DNA of 64,000 nucleotides from Flaccisagitta enflata (Eukaryota > Chaetognatha > Sagittoidea > Aphragmophora). Shown in pieces: positions 1 through 17,340 of this stretch. The notes under the pieces were generated by a model. That model was given only the letters and a program-made list of their open reading frames with translations, was not told where the DNA came from and made no database searches. Position 1 is the stretch's first letter; each line of letters opens with the position of its first letter. A program made the translations under genes and the position numbers. The stretch is taken from assembly GCA_965153355.1 (NCBI GenBank), contig OZ231126.1, positions 84,754,001 to 84,818,000 of the forward strand. Reading direction: 5' to 3'.

Positions 1-5764
<5,764 letters not shown>

Positions 5765-6013
5765 TGTCGACTTTGAGCTCGTTTGGCAAACTGAAAGGTT
5801 GTTTGCGGGTTTCGCGAATCTTCCCTCGCCACCGTTGAGTTTCAATTGCACTTCCCGACATTTTCGGGATTCTTCAATCTCTTCCTCCCCTTTTCCTCCC
5901 TCTCCTTCTCCTTCTCCTTCTCCTCCTTCCCTTCCTCCTCTTCTTCCACTTTTTCTCCTTTCTTTCTTAAAGGCATTACGCTGTTCGAATTGTAACTTCA
6001 ATGTCTTTTTTCA

Positions 6014-6188
6014 AAAACAATTGATTTTGTTTTTGTCATTTTTTTTTGTTTTGAGAAAAGGGGAAGATTTTTTTGCGATTAAGTAATTCAATATTCAGAA
6101 TTCATTCATATTTTTCGCACAGGAGGATATGGAGGAGGGAAGACAAAGTTTAGTAAAAATGCTTTTTAATGACATCAACATCAGGAGT

Positions 6189-6240
<52 letters not shown>

Positions 6241-6847
6241 CAGAAAGACAGACAAAGGGCATCGTGATTTTTTTTTCTCTTACAAAAAATCTTCAAAGTA
6301 GTTAGTAAAATAACAGACCAACAACTTCTATTTTCGATTCATCAACAATTAGCTGATGGTCTTACATACTTTTGAATAATGGTCTAACATACTTTTGAAT
6401 GTTTTGTATACTTTTATATGTTTAGTTGATTTTTCAAATACGTTCTCTTAAAATTGTTTGTAAGATACTTTTTGTCGCACATTTCATACGTGCGGCAAAG
6501 TCTCATTCACAAGCACTCACTCTTTTCATATGCATTTAAAAAATGAACTTGGTAAATAGAACAGAGAATCTAACCCCCCCAACAAAAATTAGATAGAACG
6601 AACACAAAGATTATTGCAAGCTTTACTTGTTTCATCAGTGTGGATATTTTCATGTTTAAATTTGCATATGCATTACCTCGAAAATATCATTTAAATCAGA
6701 TTCAATTTATACTTACGTTGAGCGATCCATCCGTCCTTCGGGGATACGGTAGAGTGGATAACGGAAGATCTGCAGAAAAATGGAATAAAAGGCAGAATAA
6801 AGCGTTTTTGATAGATTGATAGATTGATAGATAGATAGGTAGATATA
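6014..6847. other. Non-coding flank with microsatellites
   Basis: AT-rich sequence upstream of the large minus-strand ORF. It holds a (GA)n tract at about 6187-6236 and a short GATA-like tract at about 6810-6845. I see no convincing exon or promoter. Confidence 0.6.
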
Positions 6848-6855
6848 TAGAGAGG

Positions 6856-7374
6856 CAGGGGCGTATTTGAGCCCAAAGTTTTGGGGCAGCAAGCCAAAAT
6901 TTGTGTCCTAACAAGTCTTGTGTCCCATGATTGTTTTTTTCTTTTTCTCTACCTCTGTAGGTAATTATGCAACTAATATTACTACTTAGTATTGCTTTTT
7001 AATGTAACTATTGTGTTATCATATAAAAGGAAGTCTTGCTTTATTACAGTGTAAAATGTTTATTATTTAAAGCATAAACAAAACCAAGGATGATAACATG
7101 AAGCCATTGGGTATTGTCAAAAATTTTGTCACATTTGGAGCATTGTACTTTTTGCTTCTTGGAGGTAAAGCGGAATCATTTTCCATTAAATATTTTTAAA
7201 GAGACTTTCATTTATTGGTGAAAACTTGAAGTGAGAAATGATTCAGATCGATTTGGTTAATGAATAAGGTCGAGGGCATCAACCTAGACAACTATATAAA
7301 TAGCTGAGGGGATGAATATGCTCTGTATATTGTTCCCATAAAACCAAATTGTTCCACAGCTGGAAACCTTTTGA

Positions 7375-7457
<83 letters not shown>

Positions 7458-7533
7458 GTGTCCCAATGGGGTTTGTGCCCCAACAAAAAGGGCAGCAACT
7501 GCTGCCCCTGACGCCCCGTCAAATACGCCCCTG
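6856..7533. mobile_element. Non-autonomous hAT-type MITE with 8-bp TSD
   Basis: A 678-bp element with exact 15-bp terminal inverted repeats (CAGGGGCGTATTTGA at 6856-6870 and its reverse complement at 7519-7533). It is flanked by a perfect 8-bp duplication, TAGAGAGG, at 6848-6855 and 7534-7541. The CAGGGG terminus and 8-bp TSD are classic hAT features. Inside are AT-rich non-coding sequence and an expanded (CT)n at about 7377-7453. There is no transposase ORF. Confidence 0.88.
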
Positions 7534-7541
7534 TAGAGAGG

Positions 7542-7586
<45 letters not shown>

Positions 7587-7606
7587 GAATAGATAGATAG
7601 ATAGAT
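7542..7606. repeat. (GATA)n microsatellite
   Basis: GATA repeats directly after the right TSD of the hAT MITE. A similar tract lies before the left TSD, so the element seems to have inserted into a GATA-like site. Confidence 0.8.
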
Positions 7607-7790
7607 CAGTAGAGGAAATAGACAGTAAGTAAAATGGACAGTCAACTACTATCTTAGAAACAAAAAAGTTTCCACCAGTAACATTAATTCATTATTCATT
7701 ATTCATTATTGACATAAAGATGAAAACAAATCAATTGCATATCCATGAATATTTAATTTCAATTCCTTTTGACTAAATTACTGCCGCCAT

Positions 7791-7951
7791 TTATTGAGGA
7801 TGTAGTTTGCATAGCTTCTCTAATTTCTCTGGAGTGATGACGTTCCTGACTTTCCTAGTGATTTTCTTGGTGTTTCCTTTTGTTACGTATACAGTTATAG
7901 CGCCAAAGGGATTTAACAAATCATGGAAAAATTGGTGACGTAAATGTAGCT
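7791..7951 (-). CDS. Candidate 3'-terminal exon, unknown protein
   Basis: A minus-strand frame reads from a possible acceptor (AAATTTTAAG before 7951) to TAA at 7793-7791. It encodes about 52 mixed, basic residues, including NPFGAITVYVTKGN and ITPEKLEKLCKLHPQ before the stop. The composition is protein-like rather than repeat-like. I find no partner exon and do not recognise the family. It could be the end of a host gene or of a degraded transposon. Confidence 0.4.
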
Positions 7952-8640
7952 CTTAAAATTTACGAGCAGTCTACGCAATCCGCATCTGTCTAGCTCAATG
8001 CGCTTAGAAGTAATTTAAAAAAGAAGAAGTGTTCTCATTTGAAGATTATGTAGAAATAGCAAACGCAAAATTGAAACATTTCATTCAAAGTTGAATAAAT
8101 TTTTTAATGGATTAAGCTAGAGAGATGCGATTTGTGTAGATTGCTTGCAAATTCAAAGGGTTTTAATGATCCCACTAATTTTTTGATGATTTGTTGATTC
8201 TAGTTGAAGATATACAGGTAAATGTGCGGAAACTTTTTTATTCCTAAGATAGTACATCGACACGCTAAAATGATAAAACAAATGTAGAGATGCAATTGCA
8301 AGATCGATATCTAAAAAGCACGATTGATCTTTTTTCTTTCATTTGTTAATGCTGGAAAATTAAAGGTCTTTTTTTCCCCTCTTGATTCATGAGAGCTGGT
8401 CTTGAAAAGGCGATTTGAACGGATGAATTAAAACGCGATTTATGAGACAACAATAAAATCAGTGCAAAAGAAAATGGCAAATTGCGTACGATTCTGAGAT
8501 TCGTGATGATTTCAGGCCATTTATCCTCTATGTGGTAGCAACGATGTTTGTGTGTGAGCAAGTTGTTTATCACACACATAAAATGACAAAGATAATGGCT
8601 CCAAGCCAATGAGTTTAATTATCAATAAAAAAAACCGCTT
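7952..8640. other. AT-rich sequence, no gene seen
   Basis: Intergenic or intronic sequence without recognisable repeats. A minus-strand frame of 87 codons at 8346-8609 has no recognisable features. Confidence 0.5.
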
Positions 8641-8645
8641 GACCA

Positions 8646-8990
8646 GGAACAAGGCCGGATTCATAGCTTACTCAGTGGGTATGAGTTGGGAGGGGTAGTG
8701 AGGTGAGAGGTTAGCTCTATAGAGGCACTTGAGCAGGGGGATTGAAGCTGTATCCGGCGGGGAACACGGAAGAAAGGATGAATGGATGGAGGGATGAACG
8801 AGCAAAAAGACTAACGGATGGACGGAAACAAGGATGGGGAGAAGAACGGGCGGCTGAATGGTTAATGGATAGATGGATGGCTGAACAGATTGATGGAAGG
8901 TGGATGGATGGACAGCTGGCCAAGCAGACGCATGAGGAGATGGACGGACAGATTGACGCATTGACAGCGGAGTAAAGAGTCGTGTAGACT
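8646..8990 (+). mobile_element. Degenerate family-A hairpin repeat with long GGAT/GGAC core
   Basis: It starts with a diverged family-A head (CAAGGCCGGATTCATAGC), runs through about 190 bp of GGAT/GGAC tetranucleotides and ends with an eroded tail (gcggagtaaagagtcgtgtag). It is an old copy of the family described at 21807-22029. Confidence 0.5.
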
Positions 8991-9125
8991 GCACAAGAGT
9001 GAAAAGAGATCCAAATCTTTGTGGGTGGTACAACAAAGGAGACATCAATATTGACTCATACATCTGATTAATGGCTTTATTTTTTTAAAAACCTTATGAA
9101 GAGAAAAATCATGGAGAGACTTATC

Positions 9126-9126
<1 letters not shown>

Positions 9127-9216
<90 letters not shown>
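9127..9216. repeat. (GA)n microsatellite
   Basis: About 45 uninterrupted GA units. Ser-Leu or Arg-Glu reading frames across it are artefacts. Confidence 0.95.
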
Positions 9217-9220
<4 letters not shown>

Positions 9221-9242
9221 TAGAAATATATGTATGCTTTTT

Positions 9243-10996
9243 AGGTGCACCAACGCACTGTGGGCTGCATTGTGCGCTAGGTGGCTCATTGGGGATAAAC
9301 ATTACATCTTTTCCATTACATTGTTCCTTATTAAGTAATATCTTTTATTCGTCATAAGAGACAGAGCACACAGCAATATACTACTAACTAATGTTAGAAA
9401 TGTGAGAAAAAAAAATACATATAAATGAGAGAGAAAAAAAAGATAGATCAAATCAAGATCTCAAAAGAGCGAGCTCGTATAGGTGTTTCAATGTTGGGTT
9501 CCGTAATGCTGGGAGCATTCTGAAAAATTTAGCAGACCTGCTTTCAAATATTTCAGTTAGGGATGGATGACCACAAGATAATTGTAAGTAACGAACGCTC
9601 TCCCACCTATTAAAAGTGAAAATTCGCCGGATGCAATCATTCACTGCTACATTCATTGAGCGCAATTGACTAACTGAATATTTTACAACATTGGCCGCAT
9701 AAGTCAAGTGAGGAATGCAAGTTGCATAAAGCATCTTCATCAAAATCTGTTCCGACGGCTTATGGTTAACATTAAGAACAGTGTTAGCTGAAGAACGAAA
9801 TTTGATCAGTGGTTTCAAGTGTGATGCAGAAAAAGTCAAGCCAGCAACAACAGTCACTCCTAGGTATTTGTACCTGTCAACAAATTCGATATTTTTTCCA
9901 TTTATTTTGAAAGTAGATGAATGAGTTCCTTTGCCAAAATACATTACTTTTGACTTCAATGGATTGTAAGTTAAACACCAACGTAATCCGTAAGTAACAC
10001 AAGTATTTAAAAGTAACTGCAATGCTGAGCGACATCGCCTATTTTCACTCTAAATTGCTATGAAACCTGTCATATGGACCGGTAATATATGCTCAAATGC
10101 TAAATATACAATGTGAAAAACATTTTTCTGCATATTTTCAGATGTTATGAAACTATCTATATCCAATATTGACTCATTTCTATTGGATTAAGAGCTTTAT
10201 GAAATAGAGTACAAAAGAAGAGAAATTTGAGAAAATAAAGTGAAAAAATACTGCTAAACTCTCTTACATTTAGTATTCAAATTGTCTAATGTTTTGACCA
10301 AACCAATTAGATTTTTGTCTTTGTTCAATAAGATTCCTTAATAAGGTGCTCAAAAAAAAAAAAAATTTTTTTGCTCATTTAGCTCATTTTGCTCATTTTT
10401 CTTCCAATCGAATATAGATTTTAACTTTTATCCACATTATTACTTGTCCATTTTAGGCCAAGAAAATCGCAATTTGGACGTTGAAGGCCCGCTTGAGCCA
10501 TAGTATTCTGGATTCAAGACTCCTTGAACTACATTTTGGCATAGGTGGCTCATTGTGCGTCCTTGTGCGATTTTTTATATTTATGGGGTAATAAAAGCAT
10601 GCAAATTAGGTCAAATATGTAGTAATAGTAGACTAATTTGATGGTGCTAAAAATGTAAAAAATAATGATTTTTTAATTTTTTCCACACACTTTAACATTA
10701 ATGAAGGAATCCAATCCAATATTGAAGATATCATGAGCTTTGTGTAATCTAAACAGATGATCAAAAAAATTCATTGATTTTTCTTTAAATTTAGCATTTT
10801 TCGTAGTAATTTCCATTTAGATCGCCTTTTTTCACTCTAAATTGCCATGAAACCTGTCATGTGGACCGGAAATATATGCTCAAATGCTACCATGACCATT
10901 CTACTTAGTTTGAGCCATCTATCAGAGATGAAAATTTTCACCCAAATACCCAAGGAGCCATCTAGCGCAATCCGTGGCCCTTAGCGCAACGCACCT
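9243..10996. mobile_element. Putative imperfect-TIR element holding a LINE fragment
   Basis: About 50 bp at 9243-9296 are the imperfect reverse complement of 10945-10996; the shared core reads GCGCTAGRTGGCTCMTTGGG. Inside are a LINE fragment (9453-10022) and a 69-bp direct repeat (about 10034-10102 and 10821-10890). No clear TSD was found, so the boundaries are tentative. Confidence 0.4.
9453..10022 (-). pseudogene. Non-LTR retrotransposon reverse transcriptase, C-terminal fragment
   Basis: About 189 residues resemble the part of a LINE ORF2 after the RT catalytic core. They include the thumb-region pattern YNPLKSKVMYFG and KYLGVTV about 20 residues later, followed by the long Jockey/CR1/RTE-like C-terminal helices. 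The catalytic YxDD block and the endonuclease are absent, so the copy is 5'-truncated. The frame is intact to its stop, so it may be fairly young. It lies inside the putative TIR element. Confidence 0.75.
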
Positions 10997-11104
10997 CTCC
11001 TCTATATTCAGTCGTGTCCGTCGGTCTGTTGATTGGTCAGTCGATTGGTCGGTTGATCTGTAGCGATCAACCCGGCGCACGTTTGCCTACTTGGCCTTGT
11101 TCAT
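10985..11104 (-). mobile_element. Degenerate family-B hairpin repeat
   Basis: Read on the minus strand it begins with the family-B head (CAAGGCCAAGTAGGC) and has a GACC/AACC-type core. The tail hairpin is eroded. Confidence 0.45.
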
Positions 11105-11639
11105 TCTGGATGTGTTAGACCCTAGTGTTAGTCTGCTAGTTCATTGGCATTGGGCAATGCTTCTGCTTCTTCCGTTCTCTTTTTCCTTACCTTCCAACCC
11201 ACACCAGAAGATTACTTGTTTAAAAAAACATAGCAAACAAATCAAACTTAGGCGATGATAAACCGTCAAAATGCGGTAGCTCAAACACCGCACCGGCCGA
11301 TGAGAGAAAGATCAAATAGACATTAGGACCAACAGAGACAATGTCTTATACGTGGCTCCATAGTAATCATTTGAGGAACCTTTCCTTTCCGTCTGAGGAA
11401 TAAGGATTTCTAGCTCAAAGTTTAGAGGGGTCAAAAGGGCGAGTCCGGTGGCACCTATCAAGTTGGGTCTTAAAATGTGCGCATTACCTAGGAGAATACT
11501 AATCCAGGCTTGGTTGACCCAATTTCAGGTGCGTGTGCGAATGCCACCAAAAAACCGCCCAAAATGGCCGAAAATGGCTTTTTTTGGCCATTTTTGGCCC
11601 TTAAACCTATCTTAAATTTGGTGGAGAGCCATGAAATTT

Positions 11640-13440
11640 TGCATGCACATGTAGTAGACCCTAATTAAGTTGTATGCAAAAAATTTTGAAATTTTGAAAA
11701 TTTTAAGGTACCTAAATTTGAAAAAAACAGTTTTTTTTCTGAGTATAGGTCAAGAAAAATGATGTCGTTACCCCTCTTAAAATTGACCGATTTGGACCAA
11801 ATTTCTACTGGAGATACTTCACATCATGGACTACCTCCATGTAAAATTTCATCCAAATCGGAGCACTTTAAGTGCCCAAAATTCTGTTCAAAAATCAAAA
11901 ATTGGAAAAAAATGACTCCGAAAATCGTCTTTGAGCTGGTGGCATTGTCATATTAGGGCAGGGATGTATGAACCATGGGCCAAAGTTCCTTTAAGAGACT
12001 GTTGGTGATGCCCAAAAAAAATTTCATGACCCTGGGAGCATTTTTTGGGTGTCAAATAACAGTTCTTTGAAGACCGTCAGACCAAAAATCGCAGAAATTG
12101 CCGATTTTAGGCCTTTTTTCAACCTGTAACCTGAAGAAAAGTTGAAATATGGTCCTGAAATTTTGCATGCACATGTAATAGACCCTAATTATGTTTTATG
12201 GAAAAAACATGGAATGTCCAAAAAAATTTAAGGTACCTAAATTTCAAAAAAACAAGTTTTTTTCGAGTATAGTTGAGAAAAAATGATGTCATTACCCCCC
12301 TTAATGTTGACTGATTTGGACAAAATTTTCATTGGAGGTACTTCACATCATGGACTACCTCCATGTAAAATTTCATCCAAATCGGAGCACTTTAAGTGCC
12401 CAAAATTCTGTTCAAAAATCAAAAATTGGAAAAAAATGACTCCAAAAATCGTCTTTGAGCTGGTGGCATTGTCATATTAGGGCAGGGATGTATGAACCAT
12501 GGGCCAAAATTCCTTTCAGAGACTGTTGGTGATGCCCCCAAAAAATTTCATGACCCTGGGAGCATTTTTTGGGTGTCAAATAACAGTTCTTTGAAGACCG
12601 TCAGACCAAAAATCGTGGAAATTGCCGATTTTAGGCCTTTTTTCAACCTGTAACCTGAAGAAAAGTTGAAATATGGTCCTGAAATTTTGCATGCACATGT
12701 AATAGACCCTAATTATGTTTTATGGAAAAAACATGGAATGTCCAAAAAAATTTAAGGTACCTAAATTTCAAAAAAACAAGTTTTTTTCGAGTATAGTTGA
12801 GAAAAAATGATGTCATTACCCCCCTTAATGTTGACTGATTTGGACAAAATTTTCATTGGAGGTACTTCACATCATGGACTACCTCCATGTAAAATTTCAT
12901 CCAAATCGGAGCACTTTAAGTGCCCAAATTTCTGTACAAAAATCAAAAATTGGAAAAAAATGAGTCCAAAAATCGTCTTTGAGCTGGTGGCATTGTCATA
13001 TTAGGGCAGGGATGTATGAACCATGGGCCAAAATTCTTTTAGGAGACTGTTGGTGATGCCCAAAAAAAATTTCATGACCCTGGGAGCATTTTTTGGGTGT
13101 CAATTCTTTGGAGACCATAAGAGTGAAAATTAAACAAATTGCCAATTTTAGGCCTTTTTCAACCCGTAACCCAAAAAAAAGTTGAGATATGGTCCTGAAA
13201 TTTTGCATACACATGTAATAGAGCCTAATTATGTTTTATAGAAAAGTGGAACGTCCAAAAAATTTTTAGGTACCACAATTTCAGAAAAACAGTGTAGTTG
13301 AGGAAATATTATGTTGTTACCCCCCAAAAGTTAATTGATTTCGACCAAATTTTTACAGAAGGTACTTCACATCGTGGGCTACCTCCATGCAAAATTTCAT
13401 CCTAATTGGAGCACGTTAAGACCAACATACTGACCAACCA
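11640..13440 (+). repeat. 524-bp tandem repeats, left arm
   Basis: The landmark ATGATGTC.TTACCCC recurs at 11760, 12284 and 12808 (spacing exactly 524) and in diverged form near 13305. Short conserved frames of 65 codons in each unit come from the repeat itself and are not likely to be coding. Confidence 0.9.
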
Positions 13441-13665
13441 ACCAGCCACCATGGCAAGGTGTAGAGTCGTGTGTCCGCGACTAGACAGCTATCATCTGCA
13501 CTCTTGGTAGTCAGTGATATACATAGTAAAACATATTTTCTTATATGTTAAATATCAAAGACCAGAGCCAGGGCCACCAGCGAGGAGCTGGTGCAGGAAA
13601 AGGCCCCATCGGACAAACGGACAAACAGACAATTACTAACAGCGAACTCTCTCTGATGCATGTGA

Positions 13666-14229
13666 TCAGTAAACTTCATCAACATCGTCAATTCCACTTG
13701 CTCCACTCTCTTCCTCCTCCTCCACCATCTCTTCCTCGGAATCAGTATCCTCAACTGGTTTTTGAACTGCTTTTGCAAATGGATTGCAGCAATTTTCACA
13801 CTCACAAAAGGAAGTGCAGTTTGTTTTACTATTGCAGCAGGCGCACCTTCCATTTTTGCACTGAGATTTTTTGAAACAGCACTTTTTCATGACATGGTCA
13901 TAAACATTTGCTTGTTTCTGCATGTTTTCTTTGGTTTCTGGGATAGGTTTCAAGCCCTTGGTGGTTTCTTCCAAACCATGAGACAGGGGATTTGGTACTG
14001 CTATTTGAGGTTTTGTGGCTTGCATCCAAATTTTGAGTTGGAATGACAGATTCTTCCCCCTAAAAACCAAGCATTCCTTGCTTGGTATCACGGTGTTGTT
14101 TTCAAGGGTGTACATCCAAAGCTCTTGTCTTGCATCAGCTAGTGACTCCTCCAGATCAGCATTTCTTCCAAAGAGTTCTAGAGGTTTCCTTTTTATTTTG
14201 TTCACATACTTTTTCTTGAACAAAGCCAA
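13666..14229 (-). CDS. CXC (tesmin/TSO1-like) domain exon in the fold-back loop
   Basis: An intact 187-residue frame. Residues about 117-149 carry a cysteine array, CCFKKSQCKNGRCACC followed by further CxC and CxxC pairs. This is the pattern of a CXC/CRC zinc- and DNA-binding domain. An acidic tail (159-187) follows. The 5' end looks like an internal exon start: TATGTTTGGCTTTGTTCAAG is a good splice acceptor with phase 0 after it. The fold-back unit is interrupted exactly here, at about 14231. It is probably the last exon of a larger gene, either captured by the element or encoded by its autonomous parent. The N-terminal part vaguely recalls long uncharacterised CXC-ending proteins of cnidarians and molluscs; this is from memory and unverified. 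Confidence 0.6.
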   Translation of the reverse strand: MALFKKKYVNKIKRKPLELFGRNADLEESLADARQELWMYTLENNTVIPSKECLVFRGKNLSFQLKIWMQATKPQIAVPNPLSHGLEETTKGLKPIPETKENMQKQANVYDHVMKKCCFKKSQCKNGRCACCNSKTNCTSFCECENCCNPFAKAVQKPVEDTDSEEEMVEEEEESGASGIDDVDEVY

Positions 14230-14234
14230 ACATA

Positions 14235-16330
14235 ATTAGGGTCTATTACATGTGCATGAAAAATTTCAGGACCATATTTCAACTTTTCTTCAGGTTACAG
14301 GTTGAAAAAAGTCCTAAAATCGGCAATTTCCACAATTTTTGGTCTGACGGTCTTCAAAAAACTATTATGTGATACCCAAAAAATGCTCCCAGGGTCATGA
14401 AATTTTTTGGGGGCATCACCAACAGTCCCTTAAAGGAATTTTGGCCCATGGTTCATACATCCCTGCCCTATTATGGCAATGCCACCAGCTCAAAGACGAT
14501 TTTTGGACTCATTTTTTTCCACTTTTTGACTTTTGTACAGAATTTTGGACACTTAAAGTGCTCCGATTTGGAGGAAATTTTACATGGCAGTAGTGCATGA
14601 TGTGAAGTACCTCCAATAAAAATTTTGTCCAAATCGGTCAACAATAAGGGGGGTAATGACATCATTTTTTCTCAACTATACTCGAAAAAAACTTTTTTCT
14701 TTTAAATTTAGGTACCTTAAATTTTTTTGGACATTCCATGTTTTTTCCATAAAACATAATTAGGGTCTACTACATGTGCATGCAAAATTTCAGGACCATA
14801 TTTCAACTTTTCTTCAGGTTACAGGTTGAAAAAAGGCCTAAAATCGGCAATTTCCGCGATTTTTGGTCTGACGGTCTTCAAAGAACTGTTATTTGACACC
14901 CAAAAAATGCTCCCAGGGTCATGAAATTTTTTTGGGGCATCACCAACAGTCTCTTAAAGGAATTTTGGCCCATGGTTCATACATCCCTGCCTTAATATGA
15001 CAATGCCCCCAGCTCAAAGACAATTTTCGGAGTCATTTTTTTCCAATTTTTGATTTTTGAACAGAATTTTGGGCACTTAAAGTGCTCCGATTTGGATGAA
15101 ATTTTACATGGAGGTGGTCCATGATGTCAAGTACCTCAAATAAAAATCTTGTTCAAATCGGTCGACAATAAGGGGGGTAATGACATCATTTTTTCTCAAC
15201 TATACTCGAAAAAAACTTTTTTCTTTTAAATCTAGGTACCTTAAATTTTTTTGGACATTCCATGTTTTTTCCATAAAACATAATTAGGGTCTACTACATG
15301 TGCATGCAAAATTTCAGGACCATATTTCAACTTTTCTTCAGGTTACAGGTTGAAAAAAGGCCTAGAATCGGCAATTTCCGCGATTTTTGGTCTGACGGTC
15401 TTCAAAGAACTGTTATTTGACACCCAAAAAATGCTCCCAGGGTCATGAAATTTTTTGGGGGCATCACCAACAGTCTCTTAAAGGAATTTTGGCCCATGGT
15501 TCATACATCCCTGCCTTAATATGACAATGCCCCCAGCTCAAAGACAATTTTCGGAGTCATTTTTTTCCAATTTTTGATTTTTGAACAGAATTTTGGGCAC
15601 TTAAAGTGCTCCGATTTGGAGGAAATTTGACATGGCAGTAGTGCATGATGTGAAGTACCTCCAATAAAAATTTTGTCCAAATCGGTCAACAATAAGGGGG
15701 GTAATGACATCATTTTTTTCTCAACTATACTCGAAAAAAACTTTTTTCTTTTAAATCTAGGTACCTTAAATTTTTTTGGACATTCCATGTTTTTTCCATA
15801 AAACATAATTAGGGTCTCTTACATGTGCATGCAAAATTTCAGGACCATATTTCAACTTTTCTTCAGGTTACAGGTTGAAAAAAGGCCTAAAATCGGCAAT
15901 TTCCACGATTTTTGGTCTGACGGTCTTCAAAGAACTGTTATTTGACACCCAAAAAATGCTCCCAGGGTCATGAAATTTTTTGGGGGCATCACCAACAGTC
16001 TCTTAAAGGAATTTTGGCACATGGTTCATACATCCCTGCCCTGATATGACAATGCCACCAGCTCAAAGACGATTTTCAGAGTCATTTTTTTCCAATTTTT
16101 GATTTTCGAACACAATTTCGGGCTTTTAAAGTGCTCCGATTTGGATGAAATTTTACATGGAGGTAGTCCATAATGTGAAGTACCTCCAATAAAAATTTTG
16201 TCCAAATCGGTCAACATTAAGGGGGGTAATGACATCATTTGTCTTGACCTATACTCGGAAAAAAACTGTTTTTTTCAAATTTAGGTACATTAAAATTTTC
16301 AAAATTTCAAAATTTTTTGCATACAACTTA
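14235..16330 (-). repeat. 524-bp tandem repeats, right arm (inverted)
   Basis: The reverse-complement landmark (ending GGTAATGACATCAT) occurs near 14665, 15190, 15714 and 16238, again about 524 bp apart. These copies are inverted relative to the left arm and about equally diverged. Confidence 0.9.
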
Positions 16331-16774
16331 ATTAGGGTCTACTACATGTGCATGCAAAATTTTATGGCTCTCCACCAAGTTTAAGATAGGTTTAAGGGGT
16401 AAAAATGGCCAAAAAAGGCCATTTTCAGCCATTTTGGGCAGTTTTTTTGGTGGCATTGAAACACGCACCTGAAATTGGGTCAACCAAGCCTGGATTAGTG
16501 TTCCCCTAGGTAATACGCACATTTTAAGACCCAACATGATAGGTGCCACTGGATTCGCCACTTTTATGAAGCCCTACAAAACCTTAATCCTCAGACGGCT
16601 TTCAACAGCAAACTACACCTTACTATCGTATCTTTAAAAAAAGAAGAAAAGAAATGAAAAAGAAATGCAAAACAAAAGTGAACAAAAACGTAGTCACGCG
16701 AAAAAGAAAAGCGGTCGCGAAAGTGCCTCTTGTATTCAGCTGGAGATTGTGCTCTCCTGAGACCATGATTAGGA

Positions 16775-16884
<110 letters not shown>

Positions 16885-17106
16885 AGTAAGTTGAAGTAAC
16901 AGTGTGACAGAGAGACACAGGTTAACACCATTGATAGCTCCAAAGGCTATCGACCACGGCTCAGAATTTGCTAGTTATGATGTGAAAGGTAGGTCTTTGG
17001 GTAGACAAGGTGACATAAAAAAATGGAAAACAAACTTCTTTGATCTTTGGTTATTCTTTAATTCATCTCATATCACCTTTGTTCATTATACTTCATCATA
17101 TAATTT

Positions 17107-17308
17107 TCACTTTGAATCTTTCTGGTCCATAATTCTGTCAAATTCGTGCGAGTCTTGACTATTTCGTTTCTTCATCTTAATATCATTCACAAATTGATTC
17201 AGCAGATCGTCGTCGTCGTCGTCGTCGTTGCCATCGCCGTCGTCGGCGGCGTCATCTTCCTCATGAGCGTCAATATGAGCTGCCCCACGCCTAAACCCGC
17301 CATCTCCG

Positions 17309-17340
<32 letters not shown>

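Larger units (their letters stand above)
11388..16598. mobile_element. 5.2-kb fold-back element with tandem-repeat arms
   Basis: The left arm (about 11388-13440) and right arm (about 14235-16598) are inverted copies. The outer ends match through CCGTCTGAGGA (11388 on) and its complement near 16590, then about 150 bp containing AATCCAGGCTTGGTTGACCC. Each arm then has four copies of a 524-bp unit. The loop (about 13440-14233) carries a CXC-domain exon. No integrase, transposase or clear TSD is visible. The plan (long TIRs made of internal direct repeats) is that of Foldback-type elements. A hairpin like the family-A/C tails lies at the end of the left arm (about 13463-13490). Confidence 0.72.

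Noticed and set aside
8668-9063. 131-codon minus-strand frame over the GGAT/GGAC tract
   Set aside because: It mainly translates tetranucleotide repeats in a degenerate family-A element.
11759-13004. Repeated 65-codon frame in each 524-bp unit
   Set aside because: Its conservation equals that of the surrounding repeat and neighbouring units lack any linking frame, so it reflects repeat identity rather than coding.
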